From NCBI RefSeq assembly GCF_009735625.1, contig NZ_CP046244.1, positions 558,001-622,000 on the forward strand: a stretch of DNA of 64,000 bases, given 5' to 3'. Of the stretch, positions 62,978-64,000 are shown piece by piece. Within the stretch, counting starts at the first letter, position 1. The number at the start of each line of letters is the position of its first letter. Origin of the DNA: Moorella glycerini (GTDB taxonomy: Bacteria; Bacillota; DSM-521; Neomoorellales; Neomoorellaceae). The translations under genes were made by a program, and so were the position numbers. The notes beneath the pieces were generated by a model. It saw nothing but the letters and a program-made list of their open reading frames with translations, was not told where the DNA came from and did not search any database.

Positions 62978-63979
62978 CTACTTTGCCCCACAAGATTCCC
63001 TGATAACCAGGCTCGTCTTAAACTCGGTTACCGTCGGCTGCATCTCTTTATTCTCGATCTGCTGGATCAGGGACCAGGCAGCCATGGAGCCGATTTCGTA
63101 CCGCGGCTGGTGGATGGTGGTCAGGGGCGGCGTTACCAGGGAAGCCAGTTCAATATCGTCGTAGCCCACCACTGCCAGTTCCCGGGGCACCTTTAAGCCC
63201 AGTTCGCGCGCCGCATGGATGACGCCGTAAGCCATCAGGTCGTTAGCAGCAAAGATGGCTGTCGGCCGCTCAGGCAGGGATAATAGTTTCTTCGCAACCG
63301 GTATGGCCCCTTCGGTGGTAAAATCGCTGTAAACGACCAGGCTTTCATCGTAGGACACACCGGCCTCGGCCAGGGCCTGGCGGTAGCCGGCCAGGCGTTC
63401 TTGCGATACCCGGGCATTTTTATGCCCCGCTACATGGGCAATGCGGCGGTGCCCCAGGCCCAGCAGGTGCCTGGTGGCCAGGTAACCGCCACCCCGGTTG
63501 TCGATGGCAATAAAGTTCGCCTTCAGATTATTGATCCAGTACTCTACCAGAACTAAGGGAAATCTTTCTTCCACCATCTCCCGCACGTAGTCTTCATTGC
63601 CTACGGTATGGCCCATCATGAGCAGGCCGTCTACCCGGCCGCTGCGTAAGAAATTAACATAGTTGTGCTTGATTTGCGGGTCCCAGCGCATGCTGGCATA
63701 CACGATACCATAGCCGAACTTATGGGCTACATCCTCCACTCCCTGGATGATGCGGGAGAAGAAGGGGTCGGTGATGTCCGACAGGATGACGCCGATGGTA
63801 TCGGTTTTTTGCTTCACCAGGCTGCGGGCCAGGGCGCTGGGGCGGTAATTAAGCTCCCGGATGGCCTCCAGCACCCGGCGCCGGGTCTCTTCGTTGACGT
63901 CGTCTTTCCCGTTGAGGACCCTGGATACTGTAGTTCGTGATACTTTGGCTCTTCTGGCTACATCAGAAATATTTGGCAA
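62978..63979 (-). CDS. LacI-family transcription regulator 2
   Basis: 333 aa: HTH NISDVARRAKVSRTTVSRVLNGKDDVNEETRRRVLEA at the N-terminus, sugar-binding domain after residue 60 (IGVILSDITDPFFSRIIQGV). TTG start at 63977-63979 with GGAG twelve bases upstream; complete within the window. Similar in layout to the regulator at 57734 but only moderately alike in sequence. Either may bind the boxes upstream of rbsB; its own upstream region is outside the window. Confidence 0.93.
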   Translation of the reverse strand: MPNISDVARRAKVSRTTVSRVLNGKDDVNEETRRRVLEAIRELNYRPSALARSLVKQKTDTIGVILSDITDPFFSRIIQGVEDVAHKFGYGIVYASMRWDPQIKHNYVNFLRSGRVDGLLMMGHTVGNEDYVREMVEERFPLVLVEYWINNLKANFIAIDNRGGGYLATRHLLGLGHRRIAHVAGHKNARVSQERLAGYRQALAEAGVSYDESLVVYSDFTTEGAIPVAKKLLSLPERPTAIFAANDLMAYGVIHAARELGLKVPRELAVVGYDDIELASLVTPPLTTIHQPRYEIGSMAAWSLIQQIENKEMQPTVTEFKTSLVIRESCGAK

Positions 63980-64000
63980 GTCTTTTTCACTCCGTCAATT

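Overview
The window reads as a moderately GC-rich chromosome segment of an anaerobic, probably thermophilic Firmicute. Gene content (labile-selenium molybdenum hydroxylase machinery, gatCAB-ligA-pcrA order, DUF438 hemerythrin/PAS protein, UroD-family proteins, HepT/MntA module) suggests a Moorella-like acetogen. That assignment is an inference from gene content and protein style, not a database match.

Region 1 (1-10468, minus strand): a three-subunit molybdenum hydroxylase (Mo subunit cut by the window edge), alanine dehydrogenase behind a near-perfect sigma-54 promoter, and the adjacent ACT-PAS-AAA+ sigma-54 activator, which carries an in-frame TGA in its conserved WPGN motif so the HTH domain is cut off. 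Next is a BMP-family substrate-binding lipoprotein gene split by a nested insertion: an ISL3-family element (8-bp target duplication) that is itself split by an IS1380-family element (5-bp target duplication).

Region 2 (10517-34067, minus strand): a large purine/hydantoin-type catabolic locus resembling the E. coli ygeW-ssnA-ygfK selenium cluster. In transcription order it holds an XdhC N-domain protein, an XRE-cupin regulator, a YqeC-MocA fusion, YqeB, PgpA, a PLP enzyme, an 855-aa 2Fe-2S/Mo hydroxylase, a threonine-synthase-like enzyme, hydantoinase, a YgeY-type M20 hydrolase, a PreA-like flavoprotein with two 4Fe-4S sites, a BMP-type ABC importer with an SsnA/Atz-type amidohydrolase inside it, a leader RNA with mutually exclusive terminator and antiterminator pairings, a stand-alone Mo-hydroxylase large subunit, a second amidohydrolase and the broken binding protein. 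The importer thus appears to have lost its local binding protein.

Region 3 (34159-45659): housekeeping genes (PpaX-like phosphatase, gatB/gatA/gatC, two small proteins, ligA, pcrA), an unrecognised proline-rich protein, a DUF438 protein and a cupin with a clear promoter.

Region 4 (45663-52605): accessory DNA. A MntA/HepT toxin-antitoxin pair is bracketed by two copies of a palindromic repeat. Unknown small genes and an Rpn-family nuclease with in-frame 12-bp repeats follow. Then comes a complete 3.3-kb four-gene transposon (zinc-ribbon protein, Mu/TniA-type DDE transposase, TniB/ExeA-type ATPase, small protein) with 14-bp inverted repeats starting TGTCATTT and a 6-bp target duplication. It landed between the last gene of the next operon and that operon's terminator.

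Region 5 (52635-63979, minus strand): a ribose-type sugar operon (rbsB, rbsC, rbsA, LacI regulator, UroD-family protein, ribokinase, rbsD, second UroD-family protein, DUF4380-like protein), preceded by LacI-type operator boxes and a second LacI regulator. Two UroD/methyltransferase-fold proteins inside a pentose operon are unexpected. No tRNA, rRNA or CRISPR array was seen.
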